DNA of 38,067 bases from positions 1-38,067 of the forward strand of contig JAJCYC010000175.1 in NCBI GenBank assembly GCA_029263115.1. Reading direction: 5' to 3'. The translations under genes and the position numbers were made by a program. This DNA comes from Pseudonocardia sp. (GTDB taxonomy: Bacteria; Actinomycetota; Actinomycetes; Mycobacteriales; Pseudonocardiaceae). The notes beneath the pieces are model-generated. The model was not told where the DNA came from, ran no database searches, and saw only the letters and a list, made by a program, of their open reading frames with translations. This document shows positions 7,925-16,878 of this stretch, piece after piece. The first letter of the stretch is position 1. The number at the start of each line of letters is the position of its first letter.

Positions 7925-8082
7925 GTGATCAAGTTCCGCATCGTTGTAGTGTCTACCGCAGTCGCCGCACTGGCAGGCAGGTCGTAATCAGCCCCGCGAA
8001 CTGGACGGTCACGAAGATCGAGCCGGCGTCCGGGAGCCAGGTGAAGACGAACCAGACGGTCGTGTTGACCATGACGAAGTAA
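7925..8082 (+). pseudogene. PASTA-domain secreted protein, internally deleted
   Basis: A strong ribosome site (GGGGGGAAGA) precedes GTG 7925, which opens a signal peptide (MIKFRIVVVSTAVAALAG) that stops after about 20 codons. In another frame directly after it comes the end of a PASTA-like domain (NWTVTKIEPASGSQVKTNQ, then TVVLTMTK) to a stop at 8082. Signal peptide and domain end therefore belong to one gene that has lost its middle and changed frame. Small secreted PASTA proteins of this type are common in actinobacteria. No obvious gene lies in 8083-8264. Confidence 0.6.
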
Positions 8083-8264
8083 CGAGGGTTCATCAGCCGA
8101 TTTCGAGGCGTTCCGGAGACGGTCGAGTCACAGCCTTCTCTCCTGAGCCCGACCACCGAGTCGGCGATCTGAACCGCACGCGCGATCAAGCCTGTAACCA
8201 GGACAGGTCACCCCACGATGAGCCGGAGAGGTTGTCATCGACCGCTCGCCAGGAAGGTGCTCGG

Positions 8265-9356
8265 ATGGGATTCTCGTTCAAGGTCGCACCAGGGGTCCGA
8301 GTTCGCGCATCCAGCCGGGGTGTGCGGACCAGCATCGGCCCGCGAGCGGCGCGCCTGCATGTGGGCGGCGGTCGGACCGGCGTCTCTACCGGCACGGGCC
8401 CGGTCAGCTTCTACACCTCGGTGTCTGGGAGCCGACCGCGTCCGCGCAGCGCTGGAGCGTCGCAACGCGCGCTCGCGCAAGCAGCGAAGCAGCAGCAGGC
8501 CGAGGAGATGCAAGCCGCGCTGAACAACGTGATGAACCTGCACCGGCAGCACTTCCCGCCTTCCACCGCCCCGACGGCGCCGCGGCTGCCACGACTCGAC
8601 ACCGCCGCAGTCAAGGCGAAGCACGAGAAGCGGGCACTCAGTGGGATCGGCCCGTTCCAGCGCACCGCTCGAAAAGATGCGCGGTCGACCGCTCTGGCTG
8701 CTGCCGAGCAGGAAATAGCCCAGCTCGAAGCTGAGCAGGAGATCCTGCAACAGCGGCGACAGAGCCAACTGGACCTCTGGTGGCGGGAACTCCAGCACAA
8801 CAAGCCCGAGATCGTGCTCAACGTGCTCGCCGAGGCGTTCGAGGACAACGATGCTCCGGGGGCCGCCGTAGGTGTCATTGGCGACGAGGTGTCGCTGGTG
8901 ATGGTCGCGCCTGATATCGACACTGTGCCGGAGCGCAAGCCTGACCTGACCCCAGCGGGCAATCTGACCCTGAAGAAGCTGACGAAAGCGCAACGGGGTG
9001 CCCTGCACAGCATGGTGGTCGCCTCGCATGTACTGCTCACCGTGCGCGAGGCACTTGCAGTGGCGCAGGGCCTGAACAGCGCCAGGATCGTTGTTCTTGA
9101 GCATTGCGGATTGGACGCATTCGGCAACGCGCGGGTCCAACCAGTGCTGGCCGCGGTCTTTCAGCGCCGACCCCTGGACAACGTGCAGTGGGACCGTGCC
9201 GACGCACTCAGCATCGTCCGCGACGCCTCCACCGAGGCGCTGATGAACATCCACCGAACCACCCACCACCTTGAGCCCCTCAACCTGGGCCAGCATCCCC
9301 AACTCGCGGAGCTTCTTGATCAGGTGGAAACGGGAGATCTGCTCAACCGCAGTTGA
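8265..9356 (+). CDS. DUF4236-domain protein
   Basis: This 363-residue protein starts at ATG 8265 behind AGGAAGG. Residues 1-55 (MGFSFKVAPGVRVRASSRGV, then GVSTGTGPVSFYTSV) are a DUF4236 domain, a short Gly/Arg/Ser-rich beta domain of unknown function that often starts longer proteins. A helical middle (about 75-170), rich in Ala, Gln and Glu, is likely a coiled coil. The C-terminal 190 residues (PEIVLNVLAEAFEDNDAPGAAVGV onwards) look globular and are of unknown fold. The frame is intact and has typical codon use. Its function in the element is unknown. Confidence 0.8.
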   Translation: MGFSFKVAPGVRVRASSRGVRTSIGPRAARLHVGGGRTGVSTGTGPVSFYTSVSGSRPRPRSAGASQRALAQAAKQQQAEEMQAALNNVMNLHRQHFPPSTAPTAPRLPRLDTAAVKAKHEKRALSGIGPFQRTARKDARSTALAAAEQEIAQLEAEQEILQQRRQSQLDLWWRELQHNKPEIVLNVLAEAFEDNDAPGAAVGVIGDEVSLVMVAPDIDTVPERKPDLTPAGNLTLKKLTKAQRGALHSMVVASHVLLTVREALAVAQGLNSARIVVLEHCGLDAFGNARVQPVLAAVFQRRPLDNVQWDRADALSIVRDASTEALMNIHRTTHHLEPLNLGQHPQLAELLDQVETGDLLNRS

Positions 9357-9442
9357 TCTACTCGGGTGTGACCCCTGTAACACCTGATGAGTTGTGGCGA
9401 TAGCTCCCGCAGGCAGAAGGAAATTCCGGGGGGAGCAGGGCC

Positions 9443-10645
9443 ATGAGCGACGGGTTCATTGTGATCGGATGGGTGGTCACCGCCGCCGTAGTTACCGTGC
9501 TGTGGCGGCGTCGGCTGCCCGCGCGACCGGTGTGGCCCGGAGTCCTCGTCGGCCTCGCGCTGGGTCTGCTGTGGCCGCTCACCCTGTGGGTCGCAGTCGG
9601 CATGTGCTGGCACCAGCGTGGTCGCGCTGATGGCCGCTCCGCCGACGATCTCCCGACCCGGATCGCTCAGGCGCACGCCTTCCGTCAGCAGGCCGTGACC
9701 GAGGGCATGCCCGTCTCAGCGGCCTACTGGAGCGAGGAGGCCCAGCGGCTGACCGCGACCAGCGCGGTTGCGGCGCAACCACTCGGGCGCACCCGCACCG
9801 CGACCATCGTGGCGGTCTGCGCGGTGGGATCCGTGGTGTCCGTCAGCGCGTTGGGGGGAGGCGAGCCGCAACGGACGAGTGCGACCGCCCAGCCGTCGAC
9901 CGCCGCCTCGAGCGTGGCGCCCGGCTACGCGGCGCCCGCGCCGGCGCCCGCGCTCGGCCAGGGCAACGCGACCACGCCAGTCGCCACCGAGTCCGCGACC
10001 GTCACGAAGATCATCGACGGAGACACTGTCGAGGTCAGCACGGTGGCCGCTGGACTGCTGACCGTCCGGGTGCTGGGGATCGACAGCCCCGAGGTGGCCG
10101 GCGTCGTGGAGTGCGGTGGGCCGGACGCGCGCGAGTTCGCTACTAGAATTCTGCTCGGACAGGCGGTCGAGCTGGCCATCGACCCCACACAGGACCGCAC
10201 CGACCGGTACAGCCGCGCCCTGCGCTACGTCACCGTCGCCGGCCAGAACTACTCGGTCCTGGTCGCGGACGCCGGCTACGCCAGGGCCTACGTGTTCGCC
10301 AACCGGCCGGTGCAGGCACACCCGTGGATCCTGGCCGCCGAGAACCGGGCCCGCGCGGCCCAGCTGGGCATCTGGGGCGGATCCGTGGCCTGCTCCGAGG
10401 CCCCGCCCCCCGCGCAGCAGCCAGCGCCGCAGCCCGTGCGGCAACTGGCAGCCAAGCCCAAACCGAAGCCCGCGCCCGCCGCACCCGCCCCCGTCGTGCG
10501 AGAACCCGCCAGGAGCTCGGGCGGATCGGCGTACTACAAGAACTGTTCCGCCGCCCGCGCCGCCGGCGCCGCGCCGGTCCGCCGGGGCGACCCCGGATAC
10601 GCCGGACACCTCGACCGCGACGGCGACGGCATCGGCTGCGAATGA
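9443..10645 (+). CDS. Membrane-anchored thermonuclease with Excalibur domain
   Basis: The protein has 400 residues. Residues 5-60 contain hydrophobic segments (VVTAAVVTVLW, then VLVGLALGLLWPLTLWVAVG), and a further segment lies near 115-135, so the protein is anchored with its nuclease probably outside. Residues about 186-315 form a staphylococcal-nuclease domain with all three catalytic residues in place: Arg and Glu in VRVLGIDSPEV, and Arg in DRYSRALRYV. A Pro/Ala/Lys-rich linker leads to a C-terminal Excalibur calcium-binding motif (HLDRDGDGIGCE, last 12 residues). It likely degrades extracellular or incoming nucleic acid with calcium. The start ATG 9443 follows GGGGGGAGCAGGG. Confidence 0.9.
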   Translation: MSDGFIVIGWVVTAAVVTVLWRRRLPARPVWPGVLVGLALGLLWPLTLWVAVGMCWHQRGRADGRSADDLPTRIAQAHAFRQQAVTEGMPVSAAYWSEEAQRLTATSAVAAQPLGRTRTATIVAVCAVGSVVSVSALGGGEPQRTSATAQPSTAASSVAPGYAAPAPAPALGQGNATTPVATESATVTKIIDGDTVEVSTVAAGLLTVRVLGIDSPEVAGVVECGGPDAREFATRILLGQAVELAIDPTQDRTDRYSRALRYVTVAGQNYSVLVADAGYARAYVFANRPVQAHPWILAAENRARAAQLGIWGGSVACSEAPPPAQQPAPQPVRQLAAKPKPKPAPAAPAPVVREPARSSGGSAYYKNCSAARAAGAAPVRRGDPGYAGHLDRDGDGIGCE

Positions 10646-10697
10646 CCCTGCAACCACGGCACCAACGCCCAGCTCCTGCAGAGGAACGAGCTACTCG

Positions 10698-11561
10698 CTA
10701 ACTCGTGTCTATCCGTCCGTCGGCCAGCTGCTCGGCGAGCAGGTGCGCGGTGACGCACTGGTGGATCTCGACGAGTGCGGCGGTCAAGTCTTGCGGGTCG
10801 AGGGTGCCGTCGGTGGTGAGTCCGGGGGTGTGCATCGCCTCCAGCTCGCCGTCGATACTCACGGCCAGGGTGTCGAGTTCGCCGGCAAGCAGCGCGACGC
10901 GGCCGGCGGTGAGTGCTTCGGTCCAGGTATAGGGCAAGCCGCTGGCGACGCCTTGGCGGTGAACGGTCGTGGCACTGATGGCGGTGATGCTCCAGCGGTG
11001 TTCCTGCGTGGTGTTCATGGGTGCAGCGTCGCCCGCGAGCTCGGGTGGTGGGAAGCGATCGCGCCCCGGATACTGCTCAAGGTGCCGCTGGGCGTCGAAC
11101 CAGGCGTCACCGATGACGCGCCACGCCTGCTTGTCACACACCTGCCAGACCAGCCGGTCGACCCGGATACGCAGGTGTGCCGGGATCCCGTTCGCGTGCG
11201 CGGCCGGTACCCACTTCGTGGTGACCTCCACCGGCCCGGACAGCTGGACGCAGATGCCCAACGGGTAGCGCTCTGGGTCGGGGGCGAGCCAGGTTTGAGA
11301 GACCTGCTCGGGCAGCCGCTGGACCGCGAGGTACTGCGCAGCGTCCCAGTGCTGGCGGATCCGGGCGGCGACCGCAGGGTCGGTGAGGTAGACCAGCGCG
11401 TCCCCGATCCGGGCGCTGACCTGCCGCTCGGGTGTGCCGATCGCGTGCGGGTGGATGCCGGTGAGGACGGGGCCGGCGACGCGCAGCACGACCGCGAGCA
11501 CGGTCGAGGTCACCCCGTGGTGTTCGGAGGGCTGGCGCCGGTGGGTGGGGTGGCTGGGCAT
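10698..11561 (-). CDS. Hypothetical protein, leftward, behind a structured leader
   Basis: This is a soluble protein of about 287 residues with no signal peptide; I do not recognise the family. It has a Trp-rich central part (WKVP.., RVDRLVWQVCDKQAWRVIGD) and a helical C-terminus (LDPQDLTAALVEIHQCVTAH). The start ATG 11561 is preceded by AGGGAGC. A copy of its last 50 codons sits in the scar at 6741-6891, showing that the module was once duplicated. Upstream is a leader of about 220 bp with a large hairpin (11641-11865) that recurs in front of the WhiB gene at 17872. Confidence 0.65.
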   Translation of the reverse strand: MPSHPTHRRQPSEHHGVTSTVLAVVLRVAGPVLTGIHPHAIGTPERQVSARIGDALVYLTDPAVAARIRQHWDAAQYLAVQRLPEQVSQTWLAPDPERYPLGICVQLSGPVEVTTKWVPAAHANGIPAHLRIRVDRLVWQVCDKQAWRVIGDAWFDAQRHLEQYPGRDRFPPPELAGDAAPMNTTQEHRWSITAISATTVHRQGVASGLPYTWTEALTAGRVALLAGELDTLAVSIDGELEAMHTPGLTTDGTLDPQDLTAALVEIHQCVTAHLLAEQLADGRIDTS

Positions 11562-11640
11562 GGTGGGTGCTCCCTGATGGGCCGGAGGTCCGCGACCGGG
11601 CCTGTCGGCCCGAGATGCGGGGGGCGGTGCCGTTGCCGCC

Positions 11641-11865
11641 TCCGCGTTGGAGCGCCCGGCAGCGGTCGCAGAGGCTCCGCGCCAAGGGATCAGGGTCGAA
11701 AGATCATGGCCGGGCCGGCAGGCCCCGCGCAGCGGCCCGCAGGGCGGCCATGATCTTTCGGCGCCCCTTGGGGTGGAGGGGCGACCGATGCGAAGCTCGG
11801 GCCGACAGGACCGGCCGATGCAGTCGGGTCCACCCAGGTTCTCGGCCGCGCGGCCCTGAGCGCCC
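11641..11865 (-). ncRNA. Repeated structured leader, copy 1
   Basis: This lies in the gap 11562-12038 upstream of the leftward gene at 11561. A perfect 15-bp inverted repeat (11697-11711 with 11746-11760) sits inside an outer pair CCAAGGG/CCCTTGG (11682-11688 with 11765-11771). The blocks on both sides (AGAGGCTCCGCGCC at 11670-11683; GTGGAGGGGCGA.CGATG at about 11773-11790; GTTCTCGGCC at 11838-11847) recur at matching distances in copy 2 (17931-18147), but the stems differ in sequence and still pair. This fits a structured RNA or cis-regulatory leader. Alternatives are a small mobile repeat or a Cys-containing micro-ORF (ARSLCDRCRA on the minus strand). No gene is seen in 11866-12038. Confidence 0.45.
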
Positions 11866-12038
11866 TGCACTACGGGGTGTGCGCTCCCATCTGGCCCCGG
11901 CGGCGATGGGATCGGTGGCGGTTAAACTGCCTTCCGGACACATCGTCAGCCCGGGCCGGTCGTGCTGGCATGTGGACAACTACGGCGCGGGGATCGGTGG
12001 TTGACCTGCCGTTTCGCTAGGGTCGAGCCCAGGTTCGG

Positions 12039-15000
12039 ATGCTGGGGGGCACGTTGGCGCAACGACCGACGACCGTGGACGAGGCCATCGCGTCGTTCGG
12101 CGCGGCGGCCATGAGCAAGTTGAACGCGGTATCGGTGCGGGGCGAGCCCGAGGATCAGCTGCGGAATCCGCTGGAGACCCTGCTGGCCGACCTCGCGGCG
12201 CTGGCCGGTCTGGACCCGGCGAAGCTGGTTCTGGTCGGGGAGTCATCGCTGGCCGAGATGCACACCCGCCCGGACTTCGCGGTCACCTACGACCACGCGC
12301 TCGTCGGGTACATCGAGGTCAAGGCCCCGGACAAGGGCACTGACCCTCGGCGGTTCCGGACGGGGCACGACAAGCAGCAGTGGCAGCGGCTCAGCGCGCT
12401 GCCCAACCTGATCTACACCAATGGCAACGGGTTCATCCTGCTCCGGGACGGCGAGGCCATCGGGGACGTCGAGCACCTGGTCGGCGATGTCCGCTCGTCC
12501 GGCTCGGACTTGCGGCCCAGCCCGGGTCTGCTGCCCCTGGTCGCCAACTTCCTGGGCTGGACGCCGAGTGCTCCCCGAACGACGCGCCAGCTCGCGCAGA
12601 CCGCAGCCCGGTTGTGCCGGCTGCTGCGCGACGAGGTGAGTGAGCAGCTGGACCGCAAGGACGCTGCGCTCACCACCTTGGCTCAGGAGTGGAAGCAGCT
12701 GCTGTTCCCGAAGGCCACCGAATCCGAGTTCGCCGACGGCTACGCCCAGGCCGTGACGTTCGGGCTGCTGCTGGCTCGGGCCGAGAACATCCCGCTGGAC
12801 GCCGGGATCGACGCGGCCGCCAGGAAGCTGGGCAAGAGCCACTCGCTGATCGGCACCGCGCTGCGCATCCTGACCGACGAAGCCGTGCAGTCCAAGACCC
12901 TGGTCACCTCGGTCCAGACCCTGACCCGGGTCCTCGCGGTGGTCGACTGGTCGACCCTGACCAAGGGCGACCCCGAGGCGTGGCTGTACTTCTACGAGCT
13001 GTTCCTGGCCGAGTACGACAGCGACCTGCGCCGCAAAACCGGCTCGTACTACACCCCACCCGAGGTGGTGGAGGCGATGACGGCGCTGGTCGACGAGGCC
13101 GTCCGCGGCCGACTGAGCGTGCCGGCCGGTCTCGCCGACGACGGCGTGACCATCGTCGACCCGGCCATGGGCACCGGCACATTCCTACTGTCGGTGGTGC
13201 GGACGATCGCCGGCCGCATCGAGGACGACCTCGGCGCCGGCGCGGTCCCGGGTGAGTTGTCCAAGGTGCTGCGCCGGGTGATCGGGTTCGAATTGCAGCT
13301 CGGCCCGTTTGCCGTCGCCCAGCTGCGGCTCCTCGCCGAACTCGTCGAACTCGGACTACCGGCGTCGGCCAGCCCGCCGCTACGCACCTACGCAACGAAC
13401 ACCCTGGACAACCCCTACGTGGAGGACGAGCACCTCGGGGTGTTCTACGAACCGATCGCCCGGTCCCGCCGCGAAGCCAACGAGATCAAGAAGGACGAGG
13501 CGGTCCTGGTCGTGCTCGGTAACCCGCCGTACCGGGAACGAGCCCGCACCGAGGGCGGTTGGATCGAGCAAGGCACCGAGGTCACGCGAGCTCTGCTACG
13601 CGATTTCGTCCCACCGCCCGACTGGGGAGTATCGGCGCACGTCAAACACCTCTACAACCACTACGTCTACTTCTGGCGATGGGCGCTGTGGAAGGTGTTT
13701 GAGCACCACGCCGAGGCCGATCGTGGCGTGATCTGCTTCATCACCGTCGCCGGATTCATCGACGGCCCCGGCTTCGCCCGAATGCGGGAGTGGATGCGGA
13801 GCAAGGCCGACGAGATCTGGGTCATCGACTGCTCCCCCGAAGGCCACCAACCCGCAGTCAGCTCCCGTGTGTTCGAGGCCGTCCAACAGCCGGTGTGCAT
13901 CGTGCTCGCGGTGCGCGATGGATCCTCCGGCACCGGGTTGGCGCCGGTGCGGCATCGCACCCTGGCCGCCGGCAATCGGCGGGGCAAGTTCGACGAGTTG
14001 GCGGGGGTGTCGCTGGGCGACGGCGGCTGGCGCGACTGCGACCACGACGGCCGCGCCCCGTTCACACCCTCCGCTGAGAGCCGGTGGGCGAGTTTCCCCT
14101 CGCTCGACGACGTATTCACCTACTCCGGCTCCGGCACCATGCCAGGCCGAACCTGGGTCGTGGCTCCCGACGCTGACACCCTGCGGCAGCGGTGGCGAGC
14201 GCTGGTTAGCGCCAAACCGGAGCACAAGCCGGATCTGATGTCCGAGCACAAGCGAGACCGGCGGATCGATACCCGGCTCAAGGACAACCTGTCCGGCTAC
14301 CCGGCCACCTCGAAATCGCTCGGGGAGGAGACCGGCGACGGCGCCGAGCCGTTGCGGATCGGGTACCGCTCCTTCGACCGTCAGTGGATCATCCCGGACA
14401 AGCGGCTGATCAATCAGCCCAACCCGCGACTGTGGGCCGCCCGGTCCGAGCAGCAGGTTCACCTCACCGCACTGAGTCGATCCTCGCCGACCGCCGGCCC
14501 AGGAGTGACCTTCTCGGCGCTGGTGCCCGATCTGGACCACTACAAGGGCAGCTTCGGTGGTCGGGCGTACCCGTTGTGGTTGGACGCGGGCGCCGCCACC
14601 TCCAACGTCCGGCCCGCGCTGCTCGCCTCGTTGGAAGCACGCTTCCAACGCCGGCCGACTGGACCGGACATCATGGCCTATCTGGCTGCGGTGTGCGCCC
14701 ATCCCGGCTACCCGGCCACGTTCGCCGACGACCTGACCAACCCCGGCATTCGGGTTCCGATCACCACCGACGCCGAGTTGTTCGCCCAGGCCGCCGACTT
14801 GGGCCGACGGCTGATCTGGCTGCACGCGTACGGGCAACGCTTCGCTGACCCGGCGGCGGGGCGGCCCAAGGGCGCGCCCCGGATGGACAAGCCGCTTGCC
14901 CCCCGGGTGTCCGCTGAGTACCCGATGCCCACCGGCCCAGCCACCGACATGCCCGACGAGCTGCGCCATGACGCTGCCACCGGCCGCCTACATGTCGGAT

Positions 15001-15392
15001 CCGGTGTCATCGAGCACGTCACTGCCGAGATGTGGCGCTACGAGGTTTCCGGGGTGCGGGTGCTGACCAAGTGGTTCAGCTACCGCCGGCGCAGCCGTGA
15101 GCGGCCCTCGATGGGCCGGCGGGTCTCCAAGCTGCTCGACATCCAGCCCGATCACTGGCTACCGGACTACACCCGCGACCTGATCGACCTGCTCAACGTG
15201 CTCGGTCTGCTGGTCGATCTCGAACCGCGCCAGGCCGAGATCTTGGACAAGATCCTCACCGGTCCGCTGCTCGACGTCGCCGATTTGGCACCGGCGCCAT
15301 CCGGAGCCGGCGCATCTAGCCCTGGGAGCTCGAACGACACGTTGGCGATGTTCGATCTACCCGGCTTGGCGAACGAGCAAGAGTCGACGTGA
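12039..15392 (+). CDS. Single-chain restriction-modification enzyme (type ISP/IIG-like)
   Basis: This protein of about 1,117 residues combines cutting and methylation. Near the N-terminus RPDFAVTYDHALVGYIEVKA gives the D...ExK pattern of a PD-(D/E)xK nuclease (Asp about 78, Glu-Val-Lys about 92-94). The middle is an N6-adenine methyltransferase with DPAMGTGTFLL (motif I, about 374) and NPPY (motif IV, about 494). The C-terminal 500 residues should form the target-recognition part. No helicase motifs are visible, so it is shorter than classic type ISP enzymes and closer to type IIG. Alternative starts are TTG 12054, which has a better ribosome site (GGGGGGC), and GTG 12075. A copy of the region from 12075 occurs in the scar at 6892. 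Confidence 0.88.
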   Translation: MLGGTLAQRPTTVDEAIASFGAAAMSKLNAVSVRGEPEDQLRNPLETLLADLAALAGLDPAKLVLVGESSLAEMHTRPDFAVTYDHALVGYIEVKAPDKGTDPRRFRTGHDKQQWQRLSALPNLIYTNGNGFILLRDGEAIGDVEHLVGDVRSSGSDLRPSPGLLPLVANFLGWTPSAPRTTRQLAQTAARLCRLLRDEVSEQLDRKDAALTTLAQEWKQLLFPKATESEFADGYAQAVTFGLLLARAENIPLDAGIDAAARKLGKSHSLIGTALRILTDEAVQSKTLVTSVQTLTRVLAVVDWSTLTKGDPEAWLYFYELFLAEYDSDLRRKTGSYYTPPEVVEAMTALVDEAVRGRLSVPAGLADDGVTIVDPAMGTGTFLLSVVRTIAGRIEDDLGAGAVPGELSKVLRRVIGFELQLGPFAVAQLRLLAELVELGLPASASPPLRTYATNTLDNPYVEDEHLGVFYEPIARSRREANEIKKDEAVLVVLGNPPYRERARTEGGWIEQGTEVTRALLRDFVPPPDWGVSAHVKHLYNHYVYFWRWALWKVFEHHAEADRGVICFITVAGFIDGPGFARMREWMRSKADEIWVIDCSPEGHQPAVSSRVFEAVQQPVCIVLAVRDGSSGTGLAPVRHRTLAAGNRRGKFDELAGVSLGDGGWRDCDHDGRAPFTPSAESRWASFPSLDDVFTYSGSGTMPGRTWVVAPDADTLRQRWRALVSAKPEHKPDLMSEHKRDRRIDTRLKDNLSGYPATSKSLGEETGDGAEPLRIGYRSFDRQWIIPDKRLINQPNPRLWAARSEQQVHLTALSRSSPTAGPGVTFSALVPDLDHYKGSFGGRAYPLWLDAGAATSNVRPALLASLEARFQRRPTGPDIMAYLAAVCAHPGYPATFADDLTNPGIRVPITTDAELFAQAADLGRRLIWLHAYGQRFADPAAGRPKGAPRMDKPLAPRVSAEYPMPTGPATDMPDELRHDAATGRLHVGSGVIEHVTAEMWRYEVSGVRVLTKWFSYRRRSRERPSMGRRVSKLLDIQPDHWLPDYTRDLIDLLNVLGLLVDLEPRQAEILDKILTGPLLDVADLAPAPSGAGASSPGSSNDTLAMFDLPGLANEQEST

Positions 15393-15433
15393 TGCCGCCA
15401 CCATCGCGGCCAGAACCGGTGGGTGACGGCATT

Positions 15434-15484
15434 ACGAAGGGCCGCGCACGGAGACCTCTCGCGGTCCCGCGTCCGGCCCTTCGT
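15434..15484 (+). terminator. Hairpin terminator after the restriction-modification gene
   Basis: ACGAAGGGCCG (15434-15444) pairs perfectly with CGGCCCTTCGT (15474-15484), with more pairing possible inside. It lies between two converging genes and probably ends both transcripts. There is no U tract, as is usual in actinobacteria. Confidence 0.7.
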
Positions 15485-15512
15485 CGTTGTTGATCGCGTA
15501 GTTGTCCGGGTG

Positions 15513-16142
15513 TCAGGCCGGGGTGAAGGTGAGGTTGACTGCCCCGTCCGGGGCGATCGTCAGGTCGAGTCGACCGTCGCGGTTGACCGTGACGGGTCCG
15601 GGGGCGCGAGGGGGAGCATCGGCTCCCCCCATCCGGGCGTCGAACCACCTGATGAAGTCCTGGATCGAGCCGATCTGCGCCACCCGCTGATGGAGCGCGG
15701 TCTGCTCGTGGCCTCGCACGAACTCGCCAGCGAATATCTCGGCGCCGCAGCCGCAGCCACATGGCCAGCCGCCGATCGTGGTCTCGAAGTAGGTGACCGG
15801 GTTGCGCACCCGCGCACTGTCGGGGGTGGGCTTGCCGACGTACGCCTGGTGCACGGCGTGGTCCTCCGCGAGCGGCTCTCCTTCGATGATCTTGCGGCCT
15901 GGTTTGCCGGGCGCGTCCACGATGTCGTCGATCTTGGCGGCCATCACCACCTCGTGGGTGCCCGCGTATGAGAACAGCACGTAGCTCTCTCGCTGCGCCC
16001 GCGCTCCGAGCACCCAGTAACCTCGGTTGTTCCTCCAGTTCTGCATGATCGAGTCGTGCTCGCCCCACCCGTAGAAGGTCCGGTCGAGTGGGTCGGTCGG
16101 GTCGTTGGCGACCTGCTTGCCGGTGAGCGTGATGTGAAGCAT
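15513..16142 (-). CDS. Hypothetical protein with Cys-rich motif, next to the R-M gene
   Basis: The protein has 209 residues and starts at ATG 16142 after GAGAGGG. The N-terminal 110 residues (YGWGEHDSIMQNWRNNRGYW, VLGARAQRESYVLFSY) have a beta-rich look. A short motif CGCGAEIFAGEFVRGH (about 135-150), rich in Cys and His, could bind a metal. It continues into FIRWFDARMGG and a beta-type tail (VTVNRDGRLDLTIAPDGAVN). I do not recognise a named family; a PUA/EVE-like modified-base reader is possible but weakly supported. It converges on the restriction-modification gene, and its own promoter must lie in 16143-16253, where TATCCGGGTAAC and TATCGGGGTAAC occur as near repeats. Confidence 0.6.
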   Translation of the reverse strand: MLHITLTGKQVANDPTDPLDRTFYGWGEHDSIMQNWRNNRGYWVLGARAQRESYVLFSYAGTHEVVMAAKIDDIVDAPGKPGRKIIEGEPLAEDHAVHQAYVGKPTPDSARVRNPVTYFETTIGGWPCGCGCGAEIFAGEFVRGHEQTALHQRVAQIGSIQDFIRWFDARMGGADAPPRAPGPVTVNRDGRLDLTIAPDGAVNLTFTPA

Positions 16143-16253
16143 TGGCGTACCCTCTCTGTCTAGTGAGCCCGTCTATCCGGGTAACAAGAGAGTGCCCGAT
16201 GAGAGATACCTTTAACAAGTAGCAATCCCGAGTATCGGGGTAACGATCGGATC

Positions 16254-16874
16254 TCAGCGGTCCCGCTCGGCGGCGGGGCGCCCTCGGCTTCGCCAGACGA
16301 CTCGCCCGGGCTTGCCCGGCGTTGATTTCCGGCGGTCACAGCAGGCCTCCGGTGGTGTGGCGGGTGGTCTCGGTGGGGTGTCCGGGGTGAGGCCGGTGCG
16401 GTCGAGCAGATCGGCCAGGGCGTGCCCGCGGATCTCGGTCAGCACGTGGCCCAGCTCGCCAGGCAGCGCAGCAGCCGGGCGGCCTCGGCCGAGCGCAGCT
16501 GCCCAACCCGGGAATAGTGGAAGGTGTCATCCACCGCCGCGAGCAGCGCGGCGGCCAGCCACACCGCGTCCTCGCGGGTCAGATCCACCGGGTGGGTTCC
16601 GGGCCGGCTGGGCTTGTAGTTCGTGTCCATCCGCACCAACTGGCGCCACCCGAGGTCAGCGGCCCACTCGATCTCCTCGGGGTGTGCCTCGACGTGCTCG
16701 GCCAACGCCGGGTCCTCCGCGCCGGCCAGGCTGACCGTGACCGTGTTGGCATAGCGGAACTCGGCGCCGGCCGGGGTGAAGCCCTCGACACTCGCGGTGA
16801 ACGCCCGATCCCGGGCCGGGATAGGCGCGCGCTCCCCGCCCGGCTGGTCGGGCGACTGGTGGGTGGGCTCGGTC
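16254..16874 (-). CDS. Hypothetical protein, frame broken near its end
   Basis: The start ATG 16874 lies four bases after the SprT-like gene, so they form an operon. The frame (MTEPTHQSPDQPGG..) runs 145 codons to a TGA at 16439. Shortly before that stop, the adjacent frame picks up a natural continuation (GELGHVLTEIRGHALADLLD) reaching 16254. One missing base near 16450-16460 would explain this, so either the protein is truncated or the sequence has an error. The N-terminal half contains LTREDAVWLAAALLAAVDDT. I do not recognise its family. Confidence 0.5.
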
Positions 16875-16878
16875 ATGA

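Noticed and set aside
8235-9383. Leftward frame opposite the DUF4236 gene
   Set aside because: The rightward frame has a good ribosome site and a recognisable N-terminal domain; the leftward one has neither.
13596-14969. Leftward 457-codon frame inside the restriction-modification gene
   Set aside because: Antisense to the methyltransferase with recognisable motifs; its composition is that of a shadow.
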